A stretch of 9,368 bases of DNA from Alphaproteobacteria bacterium (GTDB taxonomy: Bacteria; Pseudomonadota; Alphaproteobacteria; Micavibrionales; UBA1664). The stretch is taken from positions 1 through 9,368 of the forward strand of contig JAUHXB010000035.1 of assembly GCA_030427215.1 (NCBI GenBank), in the 5' to 3' direction. Position numbers and translations under genes: made by a program. The notes under the pieces were generated by a model. That model ran no database searches. It had not been told where the DNA came from and was given only the letters and a program-made list of their open reading frames with translations. Positions within the stretch are counted from its first letter, which is position 1; each line of letters begins with the position of its first letter. Shown one piece after another: positions 1 to 6,091 of the stretch.

Positions 1-134
1 CAAAAGTCGACGAAGCCATCCAATATTACAACCAAATTGAAGAATTTCTCAATCAACAAAAATCAGAACGCACATCAATCCAAGAAGGATTCCTACGCCT
101 ATCCGAAATACTGCATATTAGTGGCGGGGGTTAG
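1..134 (+). CDS. fliI: Flagellum-specific ATP synthase FliI, C-terminal end only
   Basis: The reading frame enters from the left edge (first full codon at position 3) and ends at TAG 132-134, giving the last 43 residues. They contain VDEAIQYYNQIEEFLNQ, then SERTSIQEGF and LSEIL. This matches the FliI C-terminus as I recall it: a 'DEAI...FL.Q...E.TS.EEG...L..IL' helical tail. FliI is the cytoplasmic ATPase that, with FliH and FliJ, feeds substrates to the flagellar type III export gate. Its normal partner fliJ lies about 640 bp downstream on the same strand, which supports the call. The gene stops 2 bp before the stop codon of the convergent SLOG gene. The catalytic Walker motifs lie outside the window. 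The paralogous F-type and SctN ATPases are less likely because of the neighbouring fliJ. Confidence 0.82.
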   Translation, partial: KVDEAIQYYNQIEEFLNQQKSERTSIQEGFLRLSEILHISGGG

Positions 135-136
135 GC

Positions 137-685
137 TTAAATCGCGTATTTTTTGACGGTCACTGGCTTGACCTGATCTTTTGCACGATCAATCGCATCT
201 TGGACGCCTTGTGATTCATTCACATGAAAGGCTAGTAATTCATCACAAGCATCTATCACCTTCTGGTTTCTTGCGTAATAAGTTTCAGGTGTACAAACAA
301 TGTAGTCCATTTCGATAACAGCGTCTGGGTTTCGGCTTTTGACACCATTCAATTGATTGGCGATGCTCAATGCTTGCTGCCTTGAAACTACACCATCATG
401 CGCCCGATTGAAAAAGTGAGCACAAAATATTTCCAAAGAAGTTGGAAGGATTATTTTAATTTGTTCTGCTCTTAAGTCATATTTTGAAGCTTCATCGGTT
501 GCAATGTAATCAACGCCAAGCGCTCCGCCTGTGACAATTCCGCCTCCACAATCCACAATATAATGAACGGCCTCTCTAACGTCCTCTTCAACTTGAAGAT
601 TCGTCTTTCGCCAAGATCCTGATATTCCAGTCCATTTCATAGATGTATAAAACGCCATGACATCATTTTTGTCAAATAAAATCAT
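137..685 (-). CDS. Stand-alone SLOG/DprA-like Rossmann-fold protein
   Basis: A 182-residue cytoplasmic protein with no signal peptide or membrane segment. Residues 20-26 (GISGSWR) and 46-63 (CGGGIVTGGALGVDYIAT) form the first strand and the glycine-rich loop seen in the SLOG superfamily (DprA, LOG/YpsA), where DprA has a GGA.G.D motif. Residues 139-140 (RN) and 153-175 (a FHVNESQG loop, a helix and a KPVTV strand) match the 'RN..I...D..vaf...S.G....i..A...gkpv' half of the fold. The PGGxGTxxE motif of cytokinin-type LOG enzymes is absent. SLOG domains bind nucleotides or nucleotide-derived ligands; some act in DNA uptake, others are predicted sensors in conflict systems, so the exact role is unknown. 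The start at 685 has a good upstream AAGGTG. The gene lies antisense between fliI and fliJ, suggesting later insertion. Confidence 0.78.
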   Translation of the reverse strand: MILFDKNDVMAFYTSMKWTGISGSWRKTNLQVEEDVREAVHYIVDCGGGIVTGGALGVDYIATDEASKYDLRAEQIKIILPTSLEIFCAHFFNRAHDGVVSRQQALSIANQLNGVKSRNPDAVIEMDYIVCTPETYYARNQKVIDACDELLAFHVNESQGVQDAIDRAKDQVKPVTVKKYAI

Positions 686-708
686 CTTCGCACCTTCATG
701 GCTTCCTG

Positions 709-737
709 TGATAAATTAAGGTTGTAAAAACATGCAA
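709..737 (-). promoter_or_regulatory. Putative promoter of the SLOG-like gene
   Basis: Read on the minus strand, TTGCAT (732-737) and TTATCA (709-714) are separated by 17 bp. The predicted start is near 702, giving a leader of about 17 nt before the ATG at 685. The -35 element abuts that of the divergent fliJ promoter. The -10 match is moderate; called by eye. Confidence 0.4.
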
Positions 738-765
738 TGACGGTGTTTGATTGTAATGTTATACT
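737..765 (+). promoter_or_regulatory. Putative leaderless promoter of fliJ
   Basis: ATGACG (737-742), a 17-bp spacer and TATACT (760-765) resemble a sigma-70 promoter. Only 5 bp separate the -10 element from the fliJ ATG at 771, so the transcript should begin on or next to the start codon. No Shine-Dalgarno sequence precedes the gene, which fits leaderless translation. Fusion of fliJ to the upstream fliI transcript is unlikely to be the only source of expression, given the antisense gene between them. Confidence 0.45.
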
Positions 766-770
766 TAATC

Positions 771-1190
771 ATGGCTAACCTCGATCCGCTTATTCGTTTG
801 AACAAATTCCAATTGGAAGAAAAACAACGTGTATTATCAAAGCTGTACGCGGACGTACAGGCGTTAGAAATTCAAAAATCCGCCATTATGGACAGCGTTG
901 AGAGCGAGAAAGAAGCCGTCAATGCCGACACCCAAAACATCACGATGATGCAGGGGTTCATGGCCTATCTACAACGAACAAAAACTGAAATTGGATTAAT
1001 TAATGACCAAATAAGCACATTAGAAATTAAAATCACACGTGCGGTTGATGAAATGCGCGAAGCCTTTGGTGAATTGAAGAAAATCGAAATCACACGCGAC
1101 AGGCGTTTAAAGGACATCGCCAAAGAAAACGCCAAACGCGAAGATGCGTTATTTTCAGAAATTGCATTGGAAATATATCGCCGTTCATAA
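771..1190 (+). CDS. fliJ: Flagellar export chaperone FliJ
   Basis: A 139-residue, almost wholly helical coiled-coil protein. It opens with LIRLNKFQLEEKQRVL (residues 7-22), has heptad-rich middle helices and ends with EAFGELKKIEITRDRR followed by a charged tail. This is the pattern of alphaproteobacterial FliJ: an 'L.RL.KFQ.DE..R' opening and an 'EAF.E.KK.E' C-terminal helix, at the usual 135-150 residues. FliJ is the soluble stalk-like component of the flagellar export ATPase complex; it contacts FliI and FlhA and recycles export chaperones. The start at 771 is chosen over an in-frame TTG at 747 because the family motif begins just after it and TATACT at 760-765 would place transcription start at this ATG. 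There is no visible ribosome binding site. The neighbouring fliI end supports the call, although an antisense gene separates the two. Confidence 0.8.
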   Translation: MANLDPLIRLNKFQLEEKQRVLSKLYADVQALEIQKSAIMDSVESEKEAVNADTQNITMMQGFMAYLQRTKTEIGLINDQISTLEIKITRAVDEMREAFGELKKIEITRDRRLKDIAKENAKREDALFSEIALEIYRRS

Positions 1191-1208
1191 TTGGCAATCA
1201 TTATTATC

Positions 1209-1238
1209 TTGACTTTTAAACCCCTGTTATGCGACATT
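1209..1238 (+). promoter_or_regulatory. Possible promoter of the 59-residue orphan
   Basis: TTGACT (1209-1214) is a near-consensus -35. An 18-bp spacer leads to a poor -10 (GACATT, 1233-1238), which lies 6 bp before the ATG at 1245. The geometry repeats that of fliJ and mltB, but the -10 is weak. Confidence 0.3.
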
Positions 1239-1244
1239 ACTGCC

Positions 1245-1424
1245 ATGAAATATGTATTTAACATTGTGACGAATGTTTTTGATGACCTTCGTCTTGAATA
1301 TTTAAGCTTTCGACAGGATCAATACGATTACCACATTGATGATGAATATTATGATTATCAAGACTCCATCAATGAAATCTTAAAACGTATTGAAAATAGA
1401 AATGCGCCATCTTTGTCCTCTTAA
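1245..1424 (+). CDS. Unrecognised 59-residue acidic, tyrosine-rich protein
   Basis: I do not recognise this protein. It opens MKYVFNIVTNVFDDLRLEYL and has a central run rich in D and Y (about residues 24-39, including DEYYDYQD), then an amphipathic stretch SINEILKRIEN. It has no signal peptide or clear membrane segment. A longer reading from a TTG at 1191 is possible but would abut the fliJ stop and adds an unremarkable hydrophobic stretch; the ATG at 1245 is preferred because a TTGACT -35 element lies at the right distance. It is co-oriented with fliJ, which ends 54 bp upstream, and with mltB, 57 bp downstream. It could be a lineage-specific small protein or a chance open frame; amino-acid composition alone does not decide. 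Confidence 0.45.
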   Translation: MKYVFNIVTNVFDDLRLEYLSFRQDQYDYHIDDEYYDYQDSINEILKRIENRNAPSLSS

Positions 1425-1446
1425 GGATATTAGCAAAACAGCGCAC

Positions 1447-1474
1447 TTGATCTGTTTTTAAAAACGCTTACACT
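1447..1474 (+). promoter_or_regulatory. Putative promoter of mltB with a palindromic spacer
   Basis: TTGATC (1447-1452), 16 bp and TACACT (1469-1474) are followed after 7 bp by the mltB ATG at 1482, so the mRNA would have essentially no leader. The spacer holds a 12-bp perfect palindrome, GTTTTTAAAAAC (1454-1465), which could be an operator or just A/T tract DNA. Confidence 0.45.
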
Positions 1475-1481
1475 CTTTTTC

Positions 1482-2447
1482 ATGAAAATATTTATCTTTT
1501 TATGCACCATGATGATGGTGACACAATCTCAGGCTGGTGATCAGGCATCTTATGATCGTTGGGTTACTCAATTTAAACAAAAAGCGATGGCGCAGGGTGT
1601 TTCACAAGCAACATTAAATGATGCCTTTAGTGGATCACGGTTTTTACCGCGCGTGATTGAATTGGATCAAAAACAACCAGAAGGCAAGCTGACTTTCGCT
1701 CAATATAAAGAGCGCATCGTGTCCGCTCAACGGATCAATCAGGGTCGTCATGAACTTCGCAAACATCGCGCCTTGTTAGATGAAATTGGTAAGGCCTATG
1801 GCGTTCAACCCCAATATATCGTTGCCCTGTGGGGTATTGAAACAAATTTCGGCGGAAATACTGGTGGATTTGATGTCATCGATTCCCTTGCAACGTTGGC
1901 TTATGAGGGTCGTCGCGCCGAATTTTTTGGTCAGGAACTAATGAAGGCCGTTAAGATTATTGATGCGGGTCATATCAGTGCCGATGCGATGAAGGGATCA
2001 TGGGCGGGAGCGATGGGTCAAACGCAATTTATGCCGTCATCTTTTTTAGCCTATGCACAAGATTACAATAAGGATGGTAAAAAGGATATTTGGAATAGCA
2101 AGCCTGATGCCTTTGCCTCTGCGGCTAATTACCTTGCGCGATCTGGTTGGAAAGGCGATGAGCGATGGGGACGTCTGGTCTCTGCCCCCTCCTCCATTCC
2201 TGAAAGCGAAATGACACGCAAAAATAAAAAGCCATTACAAACATGGGCACGTATGGGTGTGACATTACCCAATGGGCAACCTATTCCTCTAGCTGATTTA
2301 AATGCAGGCATGGTTGCACCAGATGGTCTCGATGGGCCAAAATATTTGACCTATGGCAATTATGATGTCATCATGAAGTGGAACAGATCAACATACTTTG
2401 CCACATCAGTGGGCCTTTTGGCGGATGCTATCGCCGCAGGGCAATAA
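1482..2447 (+). CDS. mltB: MltB-family lytic murein transglycosylase (GH103-like)
   Basis: A 321-residue secreted enzyme that cleaves the MurNAc-GlcNAc bond of peptidoglycan in the periplasm, leaving 1,6-anhydro-MurNAc ends. Residues 1-19 form a Sec signal peptide (hydrophobic core, then SQAG) with no lipobox cysteine, so the protein is soluble, unlike E. coli MltB. The catalytic domain shows ALWGIETNFG with the expected acid E120, GAMGQTQFMPSSF (176-188), the DYNKDGKKDIW loop (194-204) and AFASAANYL..SGW (210-223), all typical of the SLT_2/MltB family. The length fits the soluble form without an added peptidoglycan-binding domain. It is co-oriented with rlpA, 17 bp downstream, probably in one transcript. 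Both act on glycan strands, so they likely work in septal or wall remodelling. The symbol is a family-level choice; some annotators would leave it unnamed. Confidence 0.9.
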   Translation: MKIFIFLCTMMMVTQSQAGDQASYDRWVTQFKQKAMAQGVSQATLNDAFSGSRFLPRVIELDQKQPEGKLTFAQYKERIVSAQRINQGRHELRKHRALLDEIGKAYGVQPQYIVALWGIETNFGGNTGGFDVIDSLATLAYEGRRAEFFGQELMKAVKIIDAGHISADAMKGSWAGAMGQTQFMPSSFLAYAQDYNKDGKKDIWNSKPDAFASAANYLARSGWKGDERWGRLVSAPSSIPESEMTRKNKKPLQTWARMGVTLPNGQPIPLADLNAGMVAPDGLDGPKYLTYGNYDVIMKWNRSTYFATSVGLLADAIAAGQ

Positions 2448-2464
2448 TATAAGAATTAAAACAA

Positions 2465-3445
2465 ATGAAAAAAATTTTTACTTTATTTGCAGTTTTATGC
2501 TTTCTTTCCGCCTGCTCAGAAATTGAATTAGGATCCCACATCGTGAAACAGGTTCCTAAAATTTCAGGGCAAAAAGAGAATGTTGGATATTTTAAGGTCG
2601 GAAGCCCCTATAGAATTAAGGGACGAATTTACCGCCCGAAAGAGAAATATCAATATAGTGAAACTGGCGTGGCCTCATGGTACGGACCTGGATTTCATGG
2701 AAAAATGACCGCCAATGGTGAAATATTTAATAAATATGAGCTGACGGCTGCACACCGAACTTTACAAATGCCTTCGATGGTTCGTGTCACTAATTTAGAA
2801 AACGGTAGATCTATTATTGTCCGTGTAAATGACCGAGGGCCGTTCGCCCATGATCGTGTCATTGACCTATCTGAAAAAGCCGCAGAGATTATTGGCATGA
2901 AACACCAAGGAACGGCGCGTGTTCGTGTGGATGTTTTAGAAAAAGAAAGCCGCCAAGTTGCAAGCGCCGCAAAAGATGGACGCAGCACGCGCGGAACCGA
3001 AATCGCATTGAACAGAGGCCAATCAATCAGTGATGATATGCCTCTCATTATCGCAAAGCCTGTTTCAAAACCTGGCTCACACATTATTCAACCTACAATC
3101 ATTGCCAATCGTAATATCCCGGAACGCAAAATGTTTAACGATATTTTGATTAAACAGGCCATGGCAGAACCATCGCGTAAACCTATTACAACCAGACCAA
3201 TTATTCCAAACCAAGACATATTTGTTCAAACTGGTGCATTTACAAATGAAGACAATGCCATGACGATGAAAATGGCGTTATATAATGTGACAGAAAATGT
3301 GAATATTTATCGTAGTGTTGAAAATGCAGTCCCTGTTTACCGTGTGAAAATTGGCCCTATAGTCTCCGTTTCGAAGGCCGAAGAAATTTCAAGCCTACTT
3401 ACAAAACAAGGCAGATCGTCACAAATTATAGTTTCAAAAAGATAA
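2465..3445 (+). CDS. rlpA: Septal ring lytic transglycosylase lipoprotein RlpA
   Basis: A 326-residue outer-membrane lipoprotein. The signal peptide ends in the lipobox LSAC, with C17 as the lipidated residue. The double-psi beta-barrel domain covers about 66-158: GVASWYGPGFHGK, then MTANGEIFN, LTAAHRTL and VNDRGPF. E86, H97 and D123 correspond by motif to the catalytic region described for Pseudomonas RlpA, which cleaves peptide-stripped ('denuded') glycan at the division site. A variable linker (about 160-250) leads to a C-terminal SPOR domain (251-326, starting DIFVQTGAF and including YRVKIGP) that binds denuded septal glycan. Only 17 bp separate it from mltB, so they are probably co-transcribed; the ribosome binding site is poor, so translational coupling is possible. 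Placement next to ftsB fits a division role. Confidence 0.93.
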   Translation: MKKIFTLFAVLCFLSACSEIELGSHIVKQVPKISGQKENVGYFKVGSPYRIKGRIYRPKEKYQYSETGVASWYGPGFHGKMTANGEIFNKYELTAAHRTLQMPSMVRVTNLENGRSIIVRVNDRGPFAHDRVIDLSEKAAEIIGMKHQGTARVRVDVLEKESRQVASAAKDGRSTRGTEIALNRGQSISDDMPLIIAKPVSKPGSHIIQPTIIANRNIPERKMFNDILIKQAMAEPSRKPITTRPIIPNQDIFVQTGAFTNEDNAMTMKMALYNVTENVNIYRSVENAVPVYRVKIGPIVSVSKAEEISSLLTKQGRSSQIIVSKR

Positions 3446-3592
3446 TTGAGTCCAAACAGAGAACAAACCTCTTTTCCTGCGCTATGGTAAAAAACGGAAA
3501 AATACGAATCAAAATAATCGTTTAACACCTATAAAAATGGCACGGTTTCATTTTTGTTTTGTGATTCGATTCGCATATGATTCTATAATGAT
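3446..3592. promoter_or_regulatory. rlpA-ftsB intergenic region with five GANTC sites
   Basis: This 147-bp region holds GAGTC (3448-3452), GAATC (3506-3510) and three GATTC copies (3563-3567, 3568-3572, 3579-3583). GANTC is the target of CcrM, the cell-cycle adenine methyltransferase conserved in most alphaproteobacteria. The last three sit immediately upstream of TATAAT. No convincing terminator for rlpA is visible; an AGAG/CTCT pairing near 3460-3475 is too short. Confidence 0.55.
3561..3589 (+). promoter_or_regulatory. Putative promoter of ftsB
   Basis: GTGATT (3561-3566), 17 bp and a perfect TATAAT (3584-3589). The predicted start near 3596 falls just after the first possible ftsB ATG (3593), so either the start is a little earlier or translation begins at the in-frame ATG 3626. 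Three GATTC sites overlap the -35 and spacer. Confidence 0.45.
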
Positions 3593-3907
3593 ATGGGTTA
3601 TGGAGTTATATCATTATCAAAAAGGATGCGGCAGGGATTAACGTTGTCACTCTCTCTGCTACTGGTTTATTTTTTGTTTCATTTGTTTTTTAGTGAACGA
3701 TCCATTCCAGCAATGACAACCCTCTTAAAAGATCAAAAACAATTAGAAACGCATCTTGAGAAAGCGCAGATCAAACGTGATGAACTTATTAAAACAGCGA
3801 CTGGCTTACGCCCTGAAACGCTTGATATTGATTTGATTGAGGAATACACCATACAAATGTTAGGGCATCACAAACAGTCATCTATAATGATTATGGATGA
3901 CACTTAA
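3593..3907 (+). CDS. ftsB: Cell division protein FtsB (DivIC/septum formation initiator family)
   Basis: A 104-residue bitopic membrane protein. A short basic N-terminus precedes one membrane helix (about 15-33, [18 protein letters not shown]), then a periplasmic coiled coil (about 40-68) and the C-terminal signature [12 protein letters not shown]....LG (73-91), as in alphaproteobacterial FtsB. FtsB forms the FtsQLB complex, which activates septal peptidoglycan synthesis by FtsWI. The start is uncertain. ATG 3593 gives the full frame, but consensus TATAAT at 3584-3589 predicts transcription from about 3596; the in-frame ATG at 3626 (93 residues) would place the membrane helix right at the N-terminus, as is usual in the family, though AAAAGG there touches the ATG with no spacing. 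In many alphaproteobacteria ftsB lies near eno/pdhA, so its position before ctrA is unusual to my knowledge. Confidence 0.8.
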   Translation: MGYGVISLSKRMRQGLTLSLSLLLVYFLFHLFFSERSIPAMTTLLKDQKQLETHLEKAQIKRDELIKTATGLRPETLDIDLIEEYTIQMLGHHKQSSIMIMDDT

Positions 3908-3914
3908 ACCTCTC

Positions 3915-3930
3915 ACAAATTATAATTTGT
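3915..3930. repeat. 16-bp perfect palindrome upstream of ctrA
   Basis: ACAAATTATAATTTGT reads the same on both strands. It begins 7 bp after the ftsB stop and overlaps the ctrA -35 element (3927-3932). It could be a dimeric operator or part of a weak ftsB terminator; there is no T-run after it, so an operator is more likely. Confidence 0.55.
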
Positions 3931-3956
3931 TAAGAAAGGTTAATTTTTGCTATACT
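3927..3956 (+). promoter_or_regulatory. Putative ctrA promoter
   Basis: TTGTTA (3927-3932), 18 bp and TATACT (3951-3956) predict a start near 3963 and a leader of about 39 nt with a good ribosome binding site. The spacer is filled by a GTTAA direct repeat. Confidence 0.5.
3929..3943 (+). promoter_or_regulatory. GTTAA-N5-GTTAA direct repeat, candidate CtrA autoregulatory site
   Basis: GTTAA (3929-3933) and GTTAA (3939-3943) repeat at 10 bp, about one helical turn, within the ctrA promoter. The known CtrA box is TTAA-N7-TTAA, with 11-bp spacing; here it is TTAA-N6-TTAA, one base short. Tandem half-sites about a turn apart are usual for OmpR-family regulators. Lying between -35 and -10, binding would be expected to repress. 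Confidence 0.4.
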
Positions 3957-3987
3957 ACCTTTAACGAACATATAAGAATAATAAAAA

Positions 3988-3993
3988 AAGGGG
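3988..3993 (+). promoter_or_regulatory. Ribosome binding site of ctrA
   Basis: AAGGGG ends 8 nt before ATG 4002. It decides this start over an upstream in-frame ATG at 3897 that overlaps ftsB. It is one of few strong Shine-Dalgarno sites in the window. Confidence 0.75.
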
Positions 3994-4001
3994 TAAATTC
4001 T

Positions 4002-4706
4002 ATGCGCATATTATTAATCGAAGACGACAGTTCCATGGCCAGAAGCATCGAAATGATGCTGAAAAGCGACGGTCATGTCGTTGATGTTGCCGATATGGGC
4101 GAAGATGGTCTAGACATGGGTAAGGTGTATGAATATGACATGATTATCCTTGATTTAATGCTCCCTGACATGGATGGATATGATGTTTTAAAAGAGCTTC
4201 GTAATTCAAAAGTTGAGACCCCTATTCTTATTCTTTCTGGCCTAACCGAATTGGATAACAAAATTAAGGGCCTTGGGTTTGGTGCAGATGACTATCTTAC
4301 CAAGCCATTTGATAAACGTGAATTGCAGGCCCGTATTCAGGCGATTATCCGTCGTTCACAAGGACACGCGCAAAACGTGATTAATATGGGTCGCCTTGAT
4401 ATTAATTTGGACAGTCGTACCGTCGAAATGGATGGCAAAATGGTTCACCTGACAGGGAAAGAATACGGAATCATTGAATTATTGGCATTGCGTAAGGGAA
4501 TGACATTGACGAAAGAAGCATTCTTAAATCACCTTTATAACGGTATGGATGAACCAGAAATCAAAATTATTGATGTGTTTATTTGCAAGCTTCGTAAAAA
4601 GTTAGAAGATGCGTCAAACGGGCTTAACTATATTGAAACCGTTTGGGGGCGTGGATATGTCCTGCGGAATCCAGAAGACGAAGGCACCCAAGCCGCGAGC
4701 GCTTAA
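4002..4706 (+). CDS. ctrA: Cell-cycle response regulator CtrA
   Basis: A 234-residue OmpR/PhoB-family DNA-binding regulator. The receiver domain (1-120) has the acidic pair E7/D8/D9, phospho-acceptor D51 in [13 protein letters not shown]79 and the conserved K101 in the KPF motif. D51 is the same position as in Caulobacter CtrA. The winged-helix domain (about 125-225) has [17 protein letters not shown], the [26 protein letters not shown] recognition region and VWGRGYVL, all hallmark CtrA segments. CtrA is phosphorylated through the CckA-ChpT relay and controls flagellar, division and replication genes in relatives. The tail ends GTQAASA, alanine-rich like the ClpXP-recognised Caulobacter tail but not ending AA. 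Start 4002 is set by AAGGGG and family alignment. Upstream elements suggest autoregulation. Confidence 0.95.
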   Translation: MRILLIEDDSSMARSIEMMLKSDGHVVDVADMGEDGLDMGKVYEYDMIILDLMLPDMDGYDVLKELRNSKVETPILILSGLTELDNKIKGLGFGADDYLTKPFDKRELQARIQAIIRRSQGHAQNVINMGRLDINLDSRTVEMDGKMVHLTGKEYGIIELLALRKGMTLTKEAFLNHLYNGMDEPEIKIIDVFICKLRKKLEDASNGLNYIETVWGRGYVLRNPEDEGTQAASA

Positions 4707-4734
4707 AAGCAGCTTAAGTTAAAATGTATTGTAA

Positions 4735-5019
4735 TTAGCCCAGCTGAAAGATTGGCCTAAATGGTTCGGGGATTTGCTGACCTGCTGTCTCCACTAAACG
4801 AACAATTTTTTCTTTTGTTTCTCTAGTTGTATTAGTGTCCCTTGAGTATGCCAGAAACTGAACATTACCGTTCCATCTTCTGAAGTGTACAGCTAAACCA
4901 TGCCTGTTAACGGCTTCAAAAAATGCAGGCTCTCCATTTCTGTACGTCATTATTCCAAAACAAGTTTCTGAATTAATATTTTCAATGTGAGTTTTATATT
5001 CAATGTCGCCTTTTAACAT
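4735..5019 (-). CDS. Unrecognised 94-residue protein downstream of prs
   Basis: I do not recognise this protein. It is soluble, with alternating strand-like segments (TCFGIMTYRNGEPAFFEAV, GLAVHFRRW, VQFLAYSRD) and one helix (TKEKIVRLVETAGQQI), and ends PEPFRPIFQLG. This suggests a small alpha/beta or beta-sandwich domain. The start at 5019 is chosen because AGGA lies 7 nt upstream; an in-frame ATG at 5037 would add six residues (MKAGKN) but has only an A-run before it. It lies 62 bp after the prs stop on the same strand, so it may be on the prs transcript; a TTGACA (minus strand, 5072-5077) could instead start its own, though no well-spaced -10 is seen. It converges on ctrA with a 28-bp gap and no clear terminator. 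Confidence 0.6.
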   Translation of the reverse strand: MLKGDIEYKTHIENINSETCFGIMTYRNGEPAFFEAVNRHGLAVHFRRWNGNVQFLAYSRDTNTTRETKEKIVRLVETAGQQIPEPFRPIFQLG

Positions 5020-5081
5020 GTTTTTTCCTGCTTTCATTTTTTTTACTAAAAAAGCATAAAAAATATTCCTATGTCAATATA

Positions 5082-6014
5082 TTAATCAAATAATACTGAA
5101 ACGCTTCGACTATCATGTATCCTTGCCATGGCTTCACCAAGGAATTTGGCGACGCTGACCTGTGTAATATTTTCAGATACTTTTAACGCCTCAGTCGCCT
5201 GAATTGTATCGGTTAAAACCATTTGCGTGATTTTTGAACCACCTATACGAGCAACCGCACCACCCGATAACACACCATGACAAGCATAAGCATGGACTTC
5301 CGCTGCACCATTCTTAATCAACGCCTCGGCGGCGTTACAGAGCGTTCCGCCACTATCGACCATATCATCAACCATGATACAAATTTTACCGTCAACATCA
5401 CCAATCACATTCATGACCTCTGAGACCCCTGCTTTTTCGCGGCGTTTATCAATAATTGCCAAATCGGATTCAATTTTCTTTGCGAAATGACGCGCGCGAA
5501 CAACCCCTCCAACGTCAGGGGATGTAATACAAACATCGCCCTTCTTTGCCAGTTTTTGAAGGTTGGGCAGTAATACAGGCGAACAAATCAAATTATCCAC
5601 TGGGATATTGAAAAACCCTTGGATTTGAGATGCATGGAGTTCCATTGTTAAAACACGGTCCGCACCTGCGGCCTCAATTAAATTGGCGACTAATTTTGCG
5701 GATATTGGTGTTCTTGGCCCTGTTTTACGATCTTGTCTTGCATATCCAAAATAAGGGATAACCGCGGTTATTCGTGCCGCCGATGCGCGTTTCAATGCAT
5801 CAATCGTGACCAGCAGTTCCATCATATGGTCATTCGCGGGATATGATGTTGATTGAACAACAAACACGTCCTCACCACGGATATTTTCATGAATTTCAGC
5901 AAAAACCTCCATATCCGAAAACCGACGAATTGAGGCCTTAGTCAACGGTATCTTCAAATATTTCGAGATATCTTTTGCAAGGGCAAGGTTCGAATTACAG
6001 GCAATGATTTTCAT
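5082..6014 (-). CDS. prs: Ribose-phosphate pyrophosphokinase (PRPP synthase)
   Basis: A 310-residue cytoplasmic enzyme that makes 5-phosphoribosyl-1-pyrophosphate from ribose 5-phosphate and ATP, for purine, pyrimidine, histidine, tryptophan and NAD synthesis. All class I motifs are present: [11 protein letters not shown] (31-41), the [14 protein letters not shown]-binding stretch (87-97), H127 in the MELHASQ segment, the flexible loop KRREKAG (190-196) and the PRPP loop [12 protein letters not shown] (215-226). The start at 6014 gives the family N-terminus [16 protein letters not shown]; an upstream ATG at 6080 would add 22 unrelated residues and is rejected. GGA lies about 8 nt upstream as a weak ribosome site. 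It is divergent from rimP with a 115-bp gap. Its length is normal for the family and no key residue is missing. Confidence 0.96.
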   Translation of the reverse strand: MKIIACNSNLALAKDISKYLKIPLTKASIRRFSDMEVFAEIHENIRGEDVFVVQSTSYPANDHMMELLVTIDALKRASAARITAVIPYFGYARQDRKTGPRTPISAKLVANLIEAAGADRVLTMELHASQIQGFFNIPVDNLICSPVLLPNLQKLAKKGDVCITSPDVGGVVRARHFAKKIESDLAIIDKRREKAGVSEVMNVIGDVDGKICIMVDDMVDSGGTLCNAAEALIKNGAAEVHAYACHGVLSGGAVARIGGSKITQMVLTDTIQATEALKVSENITQVSVAKFLGEAMARIHDSRSVSVLFD

Positions 6015-6091
6015 GGATAATTCCGCAATCTTTATTTTTTCTTTTTTTGTGACATCCCACTGGTAAAAAATCAACTGCAAAATGAAATATC

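Noticed and set aside
965..1264. Minus-strand open frame of 99 residues opposite fliJ
   Set aside because: It is the antisense shadow of fliJ and the start of the small orphan, with no initiation signals.
2695..3084. Minus-strand open frame of 129 residues opposite rlpA
   Set aside because: It is antisense to the conserved barrel domain of RlpA and has no supporting signal.
3460..3476. Possible rlpA terminator (AGAG/CTCT with T-run)
   Set aside because: The stem is only four base pairs, too short to support a terminator call.
4703..4717. TTAA-N7-TTAA, an exact CtrA-box pattern, at the ctrA stop codon
   Set aside because: It lies between two convergent gene ends with no promoter to control, and about one such match is expected by chance in this much AT-rich DNA.
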